This document shows, piece after piece, positions 22,712 to 34,679 of a stretch of DNA of 64,000 bases. The stretch's first letter is position 1; each line of letters starts with the position of its first letter. The notes beneath the pieces are model-generated. The model saw only the letters and a list, made by a program, of their open reading frames with translations, had not been told where the DNA came from and did not search any database. A program made the translations under genes and the position numbers. Source of the DNA: Desmodus rotundus (lineage: Eukaryota; Chordata; Mammalia; Chiroptera; Phyllostomidae); the NCBI RefSeq assembly GCF_022682495.2, contig NC_071392.1, positions 56,507,459 to 56,571,458 of the forward strand. The letters are read 5' to 3'.

Positions 22712-22867
22712 TATTTTTTTAAATATATTTTATTGATTACGCTATTACAATTGTCCCATTTTCTCCCACCCACATTCCCTGCCTACCCCACTTAGTTCAT
22801 GTCCATGGTCATACATATAAATATTTTGGCTTCTACATTTCCTACACTATTCTTACCCTTCCCACTG
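22712..22867 (-). mobile_element. Short HAL1-like 3' tail
   Basis: The text AATATATTTTATTGATTACG, CCCATTTTCTCCC and TAGTTCATGTCCATGG matches the 3' end of the element at 26050. It is flanked by CACTATTTAT (22702-22711) and CACTGTTTAT (about 22860-22869), a target duplication that was then reused by the next L1. Confidence 0.7.
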
Positions 22868-22869
22868 TT

Positions 22870-25197
22870 TATTTTTTTAAATTATTTTATTGTTGTGCAA
22901 TTACAGTTGTCTGAATTTCCTCCCCACCTGTCTACCCTACTGCAGCCAAACCCACCTCCCTCCCCTGCTTCCACCCTCCCTCTTGGTTTTGTCCATGTAT
23001 CTTTTATAGTAGTTTCGGAAAACCCTTCACCCCAATATGCCTTCCCCTCTCCCCTCTGGCTATTGTTAGATTGTTCTTAATGTCAATGTCTCTGGTTATA
23101 TCTTGTTTGTTATTTGCTTTGGTTGATTATGTTCCAGTTAAAGGTGATATCATATGGTATTTGTCCCTCACTGCCTGACTTATTTCACTTAGCATAACGC
23201 TCTCCAGTTCCATCCATGCTGTTGCAAAGGTTATGAGCTCCTTCTTTCTCTCTGTTACATAGAATTCCATTGTGTAAATGTACCATAGTTTTTTGATCCA
23301 CTCATTTGCTAATGGGCACTTAAGTTGCTTCCAGTACTTGGCTGTTGTAACTTGTGCTGCTATGAACATTGAGGTGCATAGGTCTTTTGGACTGGTGTTT
23401 CAGGGTTCTTAGGGTATAATCCCAGCAGCAGAATTACTGTGTCAAAGGGCAGGACCATTTTTAGTTTTCTGAGGAAATTCCATACTGTTTTCCACAGTGG
23501 CTGCACCAGTCTTCATTCCCATCAACAATGTAGTAGGGTTCCCTTTACTCTGCATCCTCTCCAGTATTTGTTGATTTCTTTATGATGGCTACTCTGAACA
23601 GTGTGAGGTGATATCTCATTGTGGTTTTGATTTGCATCTCTCTGATGGCTAGTGATGCTGAGCATCTTTTCATATGTCTCTGGGCCCTCTGTATGCTTTC
23701 CTTGGAGAAGTGTCTGTTCAAGTCCTTTGCCCATTTTTTAATTGGGTTGTTTGTCTTCCTGGAGTGGAGTCCTGTGAGTTCGTTATATATTTTGGAGATC
23801 AGGCCCTTGTCTGAGGTATCATTGGCAAATATGTTTCCCCGTACTGTTTGTTCTCTTTTCATTTTAATGCCCTCTTCTTTAGCCATACAGAAGATTTTTA
23901 ATTTGATGAGCTCCATTTGGTTATTCTTTCCTTTATGTCCTTTGCTTCAGGGGGCGTATCTGTGAGGATGTTGCTGCGTGGAATGTCTGAGATTTTCCTG
24001 CCAATGTTTTCCTTTAGGACTTTTATGGTGTTACGGCTCATATTTAAGTCTTTTATCCATCTTGAGTTTATTTTCCTGTATGGCGTAAGTTGGTGATCGA
24101 GTTTCATTTTTTTGCACGTAGCTATAAGATCTCCCAACATCATCTGTTGAAGAGGCTATTTTTGCTCCATTTTATGCTCCTGCCTCCTTTGTCAAATATT
24201 AATTGACCATAAAGACTTGAGTTTATTTCTTTGCTCTCTGTTCTGTTCCATTGTTGTATGTGTCTGTTTTTATGCCAGTACCAGGCTGTTTTGATTACAG
24301 TGGCCTTGTAATACAGTTTGATATTAGGTATTGTGATCCCTCTTGCTTTGTTCTTCTTTCTTAAAATTGCTGCAGCTATTCAGGGTCGTTTATGGTTCCA
24401 TATAAATTTCTGAAATGTTTGTTCTGTATCTGTGAAATATGTTATGGGTACTTTAATAGGGATTGCATTGAATCTATAAATCGCTTCAGGTAGTATGGCA
24501 TTTTGATGATGTAAATTCTTCCAATCCATGAGCATGGTACATGCTTCCATATGTTTGTGTCTTCCTTAATTTCTTTCTTTAATGTTGTGTAGTTTTCTGA
24601 GTACAGGTCTTTTACTTCCTTGGTTAGGTTTTTATCTAGGTACTTTATTTTTCTTGATGCTCAATCAAATGGGATTTTTTTTCCACTGATTTCTGTTTCT
24701 ACAGTTTCACTGTTGGTGTACAAGAATGCCTTTGATTTCTGAGTATTGACTTTGTACCCAGCTGTTTTGCCAAATTCATTTATTAGGTCGAGTAGTTTTT
24801 TTGGTGGTGTCTATAGGATTTTCCATGTACACTATCATGTCATCTGCAAACAGTGACAGTTTCATTTCCTCCCTTGCAATTTGGATGCCTTTTATTTCTT
24901 TTTCTTGTCTGATTACTGTGGCTAGGACTTCCAATACTATGTTGAATAGGAGTGGTGAGAGAGGGCATCCTTGTCTTGTTCCTGATCTTAGTGGAAAAGC
25001 TTTAAGTTTTTGTCCATTGAGTATGATGTTGGCTGTAGGTCTCTCATGTATGGCCTTTATTATGTTGAGGAATGCTCCCTCTATTCCCACTTTACTGAGT
25101 GTTTTTATCATAAATTGGTGGTGTACCTTATCAAATGCTTTTTCTGCATGTATTGATATGATCATGTGGTTTTTGTCTTTGCTTTTGTTTATGTGGC
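22870..25197 (-). mobile_element. 5'-truncated L1 nested in the host L1
   Basis: The 3' end at 22870-22920 is followed by the 3'UTR and ORF2 up to the IDAEKAFDK region. It stops near 25197, where the host L1 resumes with AATACCATTTATTGAAGAG. Frames are broken. The RT FADD segment lies at about 24840-24850 on the minus strand. Confidence 0.9.
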
Positions 25198-25273
25198 CAA
25201 TACCATTTATTGAAGAGACTATCTTTACTCCATTGTATGTTCTTATCTGCTTTGTCAAATAATAATTGACCAT
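24776..25273 (-). pseudogene. Chimeric L1 ORF2 frame crossing an insertion junction
   Basis: This 165-codon open frame is not one gene. Its first ~26 codons come from the host L1 ORF2, and the rest, with [14 protein letters not shown] and [13 protein letters not shown], comes from the nested L1. It carries RT motifs A and C but is an accidental fusion. Confidence 0.75.
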
Positions 25274-26049
25274 GAAGCTTTGGGTTGATTTCTGAATTCT
25301 TTATCCTGTTCTATTGATTTTTAGTCCTGTTCTTATGCCAGTATCAGGCTGTTTTCGATTATAATTACTTTGTAATACAGTGTAATAATGATCTTAATTT
25401 TTCCAATACATGAACACAGCGTATGCTTCAACTTATGTATGTCTTTCTCTATTCTTTTCATGTCCTATAATTTTAGAACTATGGGTTTTATACCACAATG
25501 GTTAAATTTATTTCCAGGTATTTTTTTTATATTATTTCATTTTTTGGCAATAGCAAATGACATTGTTTTCTGTTTCTCATTGTAAAAGTTCATTATTGGT
25601 GTATAAATGCCACCTCTTTCTTAATATTAATTTTGTGTCTTGCCACATTGATGAATTCATTTATTAGATCTAATAGTTTTTTGGCGGAGTCTTTAAGGTT
25701 TTATATGTACACATCTGTGTCATCTGTAAATAATGAAAGTTTTACTTCTGCCTTCCCAATTTGGGTGGCTTTTATTTCTTGTTTTTGTCTTATCACTGTG
25801 GTTAGAATTTCCAGTACTAGCTTGAATAAGAGTGATATGAGTGGACATACCTGTCTTGTTCCTGAGCTTAAGCAAAACACTTTTAGGTTTTGCCCATTAA
25901 GTAGATATTGGCTGTAGGTTTTTCTTATATGACCTTAATTATGTTGGGGTATGATCCCTCTCTTTCCACTTTATGAGAGCTCTTATCATAAATCATTGCT
26001 GAATTTTATAGAAAGCTTTTTCTACACCTATTGATATGATCATGTAATT
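25198..26049 (-). mobile_element. Host L1, block 2 (ORF2 RT region)
   Basis: It continues the host L1 after the nested L1 and covers the RT domain: the SPLLF-like and ADD regions are recognisable but decayed. It is cut at 26049 by a HAL1-like element. Confidence 0.85.
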
Positions 26050-26438
26050 TTTTAAATTATATTTTATTGATTATGCTATTATACTTGTTCTAACTTTATC
26101 CCCATTGGCCATTCCACCCAGTTCTTTCCTTTCCTCCAGTGATTCTCCCCCATTAGTTCAAGTCTATGGGTTGTGTATATACATTCTTTGGCTTCTTCAT
26201 CGCTTATACCATTCTTAACATCCCCTGTCTATTTTCTACCTACCAAATTATACTTCTAAACCTCTATACCTTTTCCCCTTATCTGCCCCTTCCCCTCACT
26301 CCCCAGCTCATAACCCTCCAAATGATCTCCATATCCATGATTCTATTCCTGTTCTGGTTTGTTTTTGTTTTTTTAGATTCAGTTGTTGGTAGTTGTGAGT
26401 TTGTTTTCATTTTATTGTTCATAGTTTTTATCTTTTTC

Positions 26439-26744
26439 TTAAGTAGGTCCCTTTAACATTTCATATAAGATGGGCTTGGTAATGATGAACCCCATTAGCT
26501 TTACCTTGCCTGGGAAGCACTTTCTCTGTCTTTTAATTCTAAACGATAGCTGTGTTGGATAGAGTAATCTTAGTTGTAGGTCCCTGGTTTTCATCACTTT
26601 GAATAGTTCTTGCCAGTCCCTTCTTGCTGACAAAGTTTCTTTTGAGAAACCAGCTGATAGTCTTGAGGGAACTCCTTTGTAAGTATCTCTCTCCTTTTCT
26701 CTTCTTGATTTTAAGATTCTCTCTTTATCTGTAACCTTCTTCAT
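26439..26744 (-). pseudogene. ORF1: HAL1-like ORF1 C-terminal part
   Basis: 101 codons with TDKERILKSRREKERDTYKG, FSKETLSARRDWQELFKVMK and LRLLYPTQLSFR-like segments, corresponding to the C-terminal domain of L1 ORF1p. Compared with the L1 copies it is clearly diverged (for instance SRLSAGFSKE against [10 protein letters not shown]), which supports a separate lineage. Upstream codons are broken by stops. Confidence 0.75.
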
Positions 26745-26966
26745 TTTGATTATTCTGTGTCTTGGTGTGGTCCCCTTTGGATCAAACTTGTCCAGTGTTA
26801 TCTGTGCTTCCTGGACTCATTTGTCTATTTCCTATGCCAAATTGAGAAAGTTTTCTTTCATTATTTTTTCAAATAAATTTTAACTTTCTTGATCTTCTTT
26901 TCATGGCATCCCTGATTCAGATGTTGGCCCTTTTGGAGATGTCCCCAAGTCATCTTAAACTCTCCT

Positions 26967-27011
26967 TTTTTTTTTTTTTTAAATTCTTGTTTCTTCATTT
27001 TTTTTTTTTTC
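26967..27011. repeat. Two poly-T runs in HAL1-like ORF1
   Basis: Runs of about 16 and 14 Ts around AAATTCTTGTTTCTTCA. They are A-rich on the sense strand of the element. Confidence 0.8.
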
Positions 27012-27635
27012 TGGTTGAATATTTATTTATTCCTTATGTTCCAAATCATTGATCTGAATCCTGGCTTTCTTCTTTTCACTGTTGGTTTCCTGAGGATTTT
27101 TCTTTATTTCTTTTAGTAGAGCCTTCATTTCTTCTCTTATGCTTTTGCTGTATTCAATGAGATCTTTGAACATTCTATCAGTGTTTTGAACTGCAAGTCT
27201 GATAGGTAGGCTACCTCTACATTACTTAATTCATTTTCTGGGGTTCTTTTCTGTTCCTTCATTAGGGCTATATTTCTTTGTCTTCTGATTTTGGCAGCCT
27301 CCCTGTGTTTGTGTACTAGGCCGAGCAGCTCTGATTCCGTTTAGCAAACCTATTAAGTTGTATGAGGCAGAGCCTTGGATGGGGCAATCAGGGTGGGGAA
27401 ATCGTGGGTCTGTCTTGGGGGAGGGGTTGAAGAGGGGACAATGCAGTATTGTCTGAATTCTGGGGCTTCTCTGACCCTCACGTCTTATCCAGTCATTTCA
27501 CCCACTTCCCATATGTGATTGGTGTCCCTCAAGCTGCTGTCTTGGTTGTAGTTTCCAGGGTGGTGGGTATGTGTATGTACCAGAAGTTTCATCCACTGTC
27601 CCAACCCCCACTTGTTTTACACCCAGAAGTTATGC

Positions 27636-27845
27636 AGTATGATCATATGATTTTTATATTTTATTATGTACATGTGATGTATCACGTGTACTGAATTGTG
27701 AATATTGTACCAACCTTATATCCCCAAAATAAATCCCACTTGATCGAGCTGCAAGATGTTTTTTAAGTATTGCTAAAATTGATTTGATCATATTTTTTGA
27801 AGATTTTAGCATCTATGAGTTATGAGGCCTATAATTTTTTCTACT
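27636..27845 (-). mobile_element. Host L1, block 3
   Basis: It contains the reversed ORF2 landmark CCCCAAAATAAATCCCACTTGATC (27722-27745) and AGATTTTAGCATCTATGAG, and continues the host L1 between the HAL1-like element and the full-length L1. Confidence 0.8.
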
Positions 27846-28099
27846 GCCTTTTTAAAAAATACTTTATTGTTATTCAGTTGCAATTGTATGCCTTTTCTCA
27901 CCACACCTCCACCTCACCCCAGCCAAAACCACCTCCCTCCCCTGCCTACACTCTCCCCCTTGATTTTGCCCATGTGTTTTTATAGTAGTTCCTGTAAACC
28001 CCTCTCCGCACTGTTCCCTCCCCACTCTGACCTGGCTATTTTAGATTGTTCTTAACTTCAATGTCTGCTTATATCTTGTTTGCTATTTACTTTGGTTGA

Positions 28100-31000
28100 T
28101 TATGTTCCAGTTAAAGGTGATATCATATGGTATTTGTCCCTCACTGCCCGACTTATTTCACTTAGCATAATGCTCTCCAGTTCCATCCATGCTGTTGCAA
28201 AGGTTAGAAGATCCTTTTTTCTCTCTGCTGCATAGAATTCCATTGTATAAATGTACCATGGTCTTTTGATCCACTCATTTGCTGATGGGCACTTAGGTTG
28301 CTTCCAGTACTTGGCTATTGTAAATTGTGCTGCTATGAACATTGGGGTGTGGAGGTTCTTTTGGATTGGTGTTTCAGGGTTCTTAGGGTATAAGTCCAGC
28401 AGCAGAATTGCTGGGTCAAAGGGCAGTTCCATTTTTAGTTTTCTGAGGAAATTCCATACTGTTTTCCACAGTGGCCTCACCAGTCTGCATTCCCACCAAC
28501 AGTGCACTAGGGTTCCCTTTTCTCCGCATCCTCTCCAACATTTGTTTGTGGATTTGTTTATGTTGGCCACTCTGACACGTGTGAGATGGTACCTCATTGT
28601 GGATTTAATTTGCATCTCTCTGATGGCTAGTGATGCTGAGCATCTTTTCATATGTCTCTGGGCCCTCTGTATGTCTTCCTTGGAGAAGTGTCTGTTCAAG
28701 TCCTTTGCCCATTTTTTAATTGGGTTGTTTGTCTTCCTGGAATGGAGTCGAGTGAGTTCTTCATATATTTCAGAGATCAGGCCCTTGTCTGAGATATCAT
28801 TGGCAAATATGTTTCCACATACTGTTTGTTCTCTTTTTATTTTAATGCTGTTTTCTTTTGCCATGCAGAAGCTTTTTATTTTGATGAGGTCCCATTTGAA
28901 TATTCTTTTCTTTATGTCCCTTGCTTGGAGGGGCATGTCTGTGAGAAATCACAGACTTGCTGCTGTGTGGAATGTCTGAGATTTTCCTGCCAATGCTTTC
29001 CTCTAGGACTTTTATGGTGTTACGACTTGCATTTAAGTCTTTTATCCACCTTGAATTTATTTTTGTGTATGGTGTAAGTTGGTGATCGAGGTTCATTTTT
29101 TTGCACGTAGCTGTCCAGGTATCCTACCACCATTTGTTGAAGAGGCTATTTTTGCTCCATATTATGCTCCTACCTCCTTTGTCAAATATTAATTGACCAT
29201 AAAGACTGGAGTTTATTTCTGGGTTCTCTGTCGGTTTCATTGGTCTTTGTGCCTGTTCTTATGCCACTGCCAGGCGGTTTGGATTATAGTGAACATGCAA
29301 TACAGTTTAATATCAGGTATTGTGATCCCTCCTGCTTTGTTCTTCTTTCTCAACAGTGCTGCAGGTATTCAGAGTCATTTATGGTTCCATATAAATTTCT
29401 GAAATGTTTGTTCTATATCTGAGAAATATGTCATGGGTACTTTAATAGGGATTGTATTGAATGTATAAATCGCTCAGGTAGTACGGGAATTTTTGATGAT
29501 GTTAATTCTTCAAATCCATCAGCATGGTACATGCCTCCCTTTCTTTGTGTCTTCCTTAATTTCTTTCTTCAGTGTTGTGTAGTTTTCTGAGTACAGCTCT
29601 TTTACCTCCTTTGTTAGGTTTATTCCTAGGTACTTTATTTTTCTTCTTTGTATATCAAATGGCATTTTTTTCCTGATTTCTGTTTCTGTGGTTTTGTTGT
29701 TGGTATACAGGAATGCCTTTGATTTCTGAGTATTGACTTTGTATCCAGCTGTTTTGCCAAATTCATTTACTAGATGGAGTATGGTTTTGGTGGAGTATAT
29801 AGGATTTTCCATGTACACAGTCATGTCACCTGCAAACAGTGACAGTTTCATTTCCTCCTTTCCAATTGGGATGTCTTTTACTTCTTTTTCTTGTCTGATT
29901 GCTGTGGCTAGGACTTCCAATACTATGTTGAATAGGAGTGGTGAGATAGGGCATCCTTGTCTTGTTCCTGATCTTAGTGGGAAAGCTCTAAGTTTTTGTC
30001 CATTGAGTATGATGTTGGCTGTAGGTCTGTCATATATGGCCTTTATTATGTTGAGGAATGCTCCCTCTATTCCCACTTTGCTGAGTGTTTTTATCAGAAA
30101 TGGGTGCTGTATCTTATCAAATGCTTTTTCCCCATCTAATGATTTGATCATGTAATGTCTGTCTTTGCTGTTATTTATGTGATATGTTTATTGATTTCAG
30201 AATATTGTACCACCCTTGCATCCCTGGCGTGAATCTCACTTGGTCATGGTGTATGATTTTTTTAATGTATTGCTGGATGCAGTTTGCCAATAGTGTGTTG
30301 ATGATTTTAGCATCTATGTTCATCACCGATATTGGCCTGAAGTTTTCTTTCTTCATTTTGTCTTTTTCTGGTTTTGGGATTAGGATGATGGTGGCTTCAT
30401 AAAAAGAGTTTGGGAGTTTTCAATCATTTTGCATTTTTCCAAGTGTCTGTGAAGGATAGGGGTTAGCACTTCCTTAAATGCTTTGTAGAATTCCCCTGTA
30501 AAACCATTTGGTCCAGGGCTTATATGTGTTGGGAATTTTTTGATTACTGCTTCAATTTCATCTGCTGCATTGGTCTGTTCAGGTTTTCTGCTTCTTCTTC
30601 ATTCAGTTTTGGAAGATTTCAATTTTCTAGAAATGTGTCCATTTCACCTCGGTTTTCAAATTTCTTGACATACAGTTGTTCGTGGTGATTTCTCACAATC
30701 CTTTGTATTTCAGTGGTATCAGTGTAATCTCTCTGCTTTCATTTCTAATTGTGTTTATTTGGATCCTCTCTCTTTTTTTCTTGATCAGCCTACTTAAAGG
30801 CTTGTCCATTTTGATTATCTCTTCAAAGAACCAGCTCCTGATTCATTGATCCTTAGAATTGTGCTTTTAGTCTCTATGTCATTTAACTCTGCTCTGATCT
30901 TGGTTATTTCCTTCCTTCTACTTTCTCTGGGCTGTTTGTGTTGTTTTTCCTCGAGTTCTTATAGGTGTAGGGTTAGGTTGTTTGTTTGAAATGTTTCTAT

Positions 31001-31917
31001 CTTCTTTAGGTAGACCTATATTGCTATGAATTTCCCTCTCAAGACTGTCTTTGCTGTGTCCCATAGGTTTTGGGTTATTGTGAGTTCATTTTCATTTGTT
31101 TCCAAAAAGTTTTTGATTTCTTCCCTAATCTTGTTCTTGACTCATCCATTGTTTAATAGCATGCTATTCAGCCTCCATGATTTTGAGTGTTTTGGGTTTT
31201 TTCCTCTCACGTTCTTCTCCTGTTTCGGTCCCTTTTGGTCAGAGAAAATGCTTGGTATGATTTAAATTTTCTTCAATTTGTTGAGGCTTGCTTTGTTTCC
31301 TATCATGTGGTCTATCATTGAAAATTTGCATGTGCAGTTAAAAGAATGTGTATTTTGCTTCTTTGGGATGAAAAGCTCTGTATATATCAGTTAAGTCCAT
31401 TTCATCCAGGGTATTGTTCAGTGACACAATATCCTTGTTGATATTTTGTTGGGAATATCTGTCCATTTTTATAGTGGGGTGTTAAAGTCCTTACTATAAC
31501 TGTGTTGTTGTCAATATCTTTCTTGAAGTCCTCCAAAATTTTGTTTATGTATTTGGGTGCTTCTATGTGGAGTGCATATATATTTACAATGTTTATGACT
31601 CCTTGGTGGATTCTTTCTTACTTTGAGTGTTATGAAGTCACCTTCTGGTCTGTCTTTATGGCCCTTTTTTTTTAGTCTATTTTGTCTGATATGAGTATTG
31701 CTATCCTTGCTTTTTTTTTCCTGTCCACTTGCTTGGAGAATTTTTCTCTAGACCTTCACTTTTAGTCTGTGTAGTTCTTTTGTCGGGAGGTGGGTCTCTT
31801 GTATGCAACATATGTGTGGGTAATGCTTTCTTATCAATTCAGGTATTCTATGTCTTTTGATTGAAGCATTTAATCCATTTATATTTAAGGTTATTTTTAA
31901 TAGGTAGTTTTTAATTC
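28100..31917 (-). pseudogene. ORF2: L1 ORF2 (endonuclease-RT), broken
   Basis: The longest open pieces are 28100-28936 (278 codons, C-terminal and Cys-rich domain, [18 protein letters not shown]) and 29519-30151 (210 codons, RT with [20 protein letters not shown]). In the second piece the RT catalytic FADD has become FAGD (about 29825-29835), which destroys one of the two Asp residues. The endonuclease part (about 31200-31917) is present but full of stops. Confidence 0.85.
28937..28956. repeat. 8-bp perfect hairpin in L1 ORF2
   Basis: GTCTGTGA (28937-28944) and TCACAGAC (28949-28956) flank a GAAA loop. The right arm is extra sequence not seen in sibling copies. It sits at the same L1 position as the hairpin at 20306-20349. 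Confidence 0.8.
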
Positions 31918-31967
31918 CTATTTTCTCATACCTGTGTTCCTCTCTCTTTGTCTTTTCCTTCCTTTTC

Positions 31968-32890
31968 TTAAAGCAGTCCCTTTAGCATCTCTTCCAGATC
32001 TGTTTTGGTGGAGGTGTATTGTTTTAGATTTCTTTTGTCTGGGAAGCTCTTTATTTGGCCTTCCATGTTGATTGAGAGCCTTGCTGGGTAAAGTAGCCTT
32101 GGTTTCATGGCTCTGGCTCTCATTACTTGGAATATATTTTTACCATTCTCTTCTGGATTGGAGCATTTCTATTGAAAAGTCAGTTGCTAACCTTATCGGG
32201 GCTGCCTTCTATGTTACTTCCTGTTTCTCCCTTGCTGCCTTTAAGATCTTTTGTTTGTTTTGGGATTTTGCCATATTAATTATGATGTGTATTGCAGTGG
32301 GCCTCTTTGGGTTCCTCTTGTTTGGGACTCTCTGTATTTCCTGGATTTGTGTGACTTCTTCTCTCATCAAGTAGGAAAATTTCCATCATTACTTTTTCAA
32401 ACAGGTTTTCTATTCCTTGCTCTTTTTCTTCTCCTTCTGGTATCCTGATAATACGGATATTATTACTTTCCATGTTGTCCTACATTTCCCTTAACCTTCT
32501 TCATTCTTTCTGAGCCTCTTTTCCTTTTCTTGCTCTTTCTGGCTTTTTTTTTTCTACATTGTCCTTCAGCTCGTTGTTCCAATACTCTGCTTCTTGAAGT
32601 CTGCTTTTGATTCCTTCTACTGGGTTCTTCAGTTCTGAAATTGTATTCTTCATTTCCTTTTGGCCCTTGTTGATAGTTTCTATGTCCTTTTTCATGGTGA
32701 TATAGTTTTCAGTGAGTTCATTGTAATTTCCCTGTAGTTTCTGGTAGTTCTCTCTGAGCTGAATGATCTTCCTGATAACCACTGCTTTGAACTCAGTATC
32801 TGATTGTTGACTTGCCTCTATTTCATTTACCATTCTTTCTGAGGCTTCCTCCTTTCCTTTCATTTGGGGATTGTTTCGTTGTCTTCCCAT
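31968..32890 (-). pseudogene. ORF1: L1 ORF1, broken
   Basis: The start MGRQRNNPQMKGKEEASERM is intact (32890). The first 129 codons cover the basic N-terminus and the coiled coil with heptad-like Leu/Ile spacing. A frame break follows at about 32501, and the next piece (32276-32473) holds the IPEGEEKEQGIENLFEKVMM motif. The rest, the RRM/CTD, is damaged. Confidence 0.85.
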
Positions 32891-34679
32891 TGTTTGTTAG
32901 ACTCTTCTTGTTAGACTCTACTTCCTAAATTGATCTCTTCTTATCCCTGGGTTTATGGTATGATCTTCTATGGTAGAATGCCAGTGGGATTCAGTGGTGC
33001 CATCTCCTTAACCTCCTGTGCTCACTGGTCTTGAGCTGACTTTTATGGGTCTACAGGGTCTAAGTCTGGTCTTTTCAGAGCTCCAGGTTTTATTGTCTCA
33101 CCTGTGGGAAACGGAGATAGAAGAGAAAAAAAGGGGAGAGGACGGAAGGAAAAAGGAATAGAAAATGAAAGGGAGGAAGCAAGCAACAAAGTAAAAAGGA
33201 AAAAAAAAGATGGGAGGAAAGATAGATAGAAGGAATTTTAATAAAATTTTAAATAAAAAAATAAATAAAGGATGGCAGGAAGAAGGAATAAAAAAAGAGA
33301 GAAGGACAGAAAGGAAGAAGGAATTTAGGGGGAAAGGAGAAAAAAAAAGTCTTCTGCTGGCTTTAAACAGGTCAGGTCAGTTATGCTGGTCTTTCTGTCT
33401 GTGAAACGGGAAGGGGGTTGTTGGAGGGATTGGTTTCACTTTTCTCCTTTCCTGAGCCAAACTCTTCACTGTTGTTCAGCCTCCAGTACAGTTCCTCAGG
33501 GTCCTTCTGCTCCCCCCTGGTCCTTTAGTTCACCAGTTGTCTGTTCTTCAGGTGCACCAATTAGGGGCAACTCACACTCCAACTTCTTGCTTTTTGCTAT
33601 CTTAGATGCTAGGGGCTCTTGATGCTCCTTCAGGGTAGTTCAGCCCCCTACTGGGTCAAGTCTTTCTGAGGACTGCAGTCTCCCCTAGCCCTCAAGCTCC
33701 CCTCTGCTGGGTGTTCTACCTTCCTCCTAGAGAGTCAGTAGACCCTGCGGGGCTCTGTGCACAGGGGCTATGTGGGAGTTGTTCAGTACTGGTGCTTCAG
33801 GTGTGGTCACCTGTGGACAGCCTGGCGTTGATTGGATTGAGCACAGATCCCTGGTTTTGGGTGTGTACACCCAGGAATCTAAGCCACTTATCCAGGTGCT
33901 CACCCACCCGAGGTTTCAGGTTGGGCGCCCACTCAGGGTTTCAGGTGTGGGCCTCAGGCCACTGATTGGGGTACACACCCACCTTGGAGCTTTGGTCCTC
34001 TGCATCGAAGCAGCAGGGTCACTGATTGGGTGCACACAAATCCCCGTCTTTGGGCCTGTGCGCCTGGGCAACCGGGCCATTGATCAGGGTGCTCGTCCAC
34101 CCAGAGTTTCAGTTGTTGGCGCCCAGGCCTCTGATCTGTGTGAGCATCCACCTGGGGTTTCAGGTGTGGGCACCCAGTCCACAGATCTGGGTGCCCGCCA
34201 ACCGGGGTTCATGTGTGTGCTGGGGCTGCTTATCTGGCACTGGCAGTCCAGGGGCGGAGGGGGGAGGGGCGCCAGGGGCCGCGGCTGCTGCGAGAGTTCT
34301 CTAACTAGCCGCAGAGTGCCTCTATTTTCTTTTTCTTTTTGAGAAATTCTTCCTATTCAAGCCCCCCTGGTCCAAACAAGCACCTGGCCTCTCACACAGT
34401 GTAGCCTGGCTCTCTCCCAAGAATCCTGCAGCAGACCCTGAACCCTGACGGGGGGCTTCAGCCTCCCTGGTCCCCACGCTGGTCCCAGGGACCTTATTGT
34501 CCTTAAGCACTCTTCTTACCATCTGATCTTTCAATGTTCTCTATCTTTGGTCTCCGATCTTCATATATGCTGGAAAACCGTTGGCTGTTCGCTCTGTTCC
34601 TCAGAGCAGCTAGGCGTTTCACTGGTAGGAGGAGAAGTGGTCTGCGCTCCCACCTATCTCGCTGCCATCTTCTTCTGTA
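32891..34679 (-). promoter_or_regulatory. L1 5'UTR/promoter, minus strand
   Basis: GC-rich leader of a full-length L1. From the 5' end it has the GATGGCAGC motif (YY1-like, complement of about 34660), a GC-rich stretch with degenerate repeats (33884-34230), a purine/pyrimidine tract (33115-33345) and a CCCACAG|GTGAG splice-like site (complement of 33096-33107). Its antisense strand has a 190-codon open frame (33770-34342). Confidence 0.75.
33884..34230. repeat. Degenerate ~50-75-bp tandem repeat in L1 5'UTR
   Basis: Units begin with CCACTTATCC, CCACTGATTG, TCACTGATTG, CCATTGATCA, CCTCTGATCT and CCACAGATCT at 33884, 33959, 34019, 34077, 34128 and 34179. Spacings are 75, 60, 58, 51 and 51 bp. 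Each contains a version of CACCCACC...GGTTTCAGGTGTGGGC. Confidence 0.75.

Larger units (their letters stand above)
26050..27635 (-). mobile_element. HAL1-like (half-L1) element, ~1.6 kb
   Basis: The order on the minus strand is a 5'UTR-like region (27300-27635), ORF1-like coding sequence (about 26440-27290), then directly a 3'UTR/tail (26050-26440). There is no ORF2. Imperfect copies of the target (TATGATCATGTAATTTTT at 26035-26052 and TATGATCATATGATTTTT at about 27637-27654) flank it, so the absence of ORF2 is original rather than a later deletion. This matches the HAL1 type of L1 derivative that borrows ORF2p in trans. Confidence 0.75.
27846..34679 (-). mobile_element. Full-length L1 (6.8 kb), minus strand
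   Basis: It is complete from the 5' end, with a GATGGCAGCGAGATAGGTGG start (complement of 34650-34672), to the 3'UTR and tail near 27855. The order is 5'UTR 32891-34679, ORF1 31968-32890, ORF2 28100-31917 and 3'UTR 27855-28099. It is inserted in the host L1. The flanks TTTTCTACTGCC (about 27838) and TTCTGTAGTGTC (about 34669) may be a decayed target duplication. Both ORFs are interrupted. Confidence 0.92.

Noticed and set aside
33711..34342. 190-codon Pro/Gly/His-rich frame as a host gene
   Set aside because: It is antisense to an L1 5'UTR and coded by its tandem repeats. Reported only as an antisense-ORF observation.
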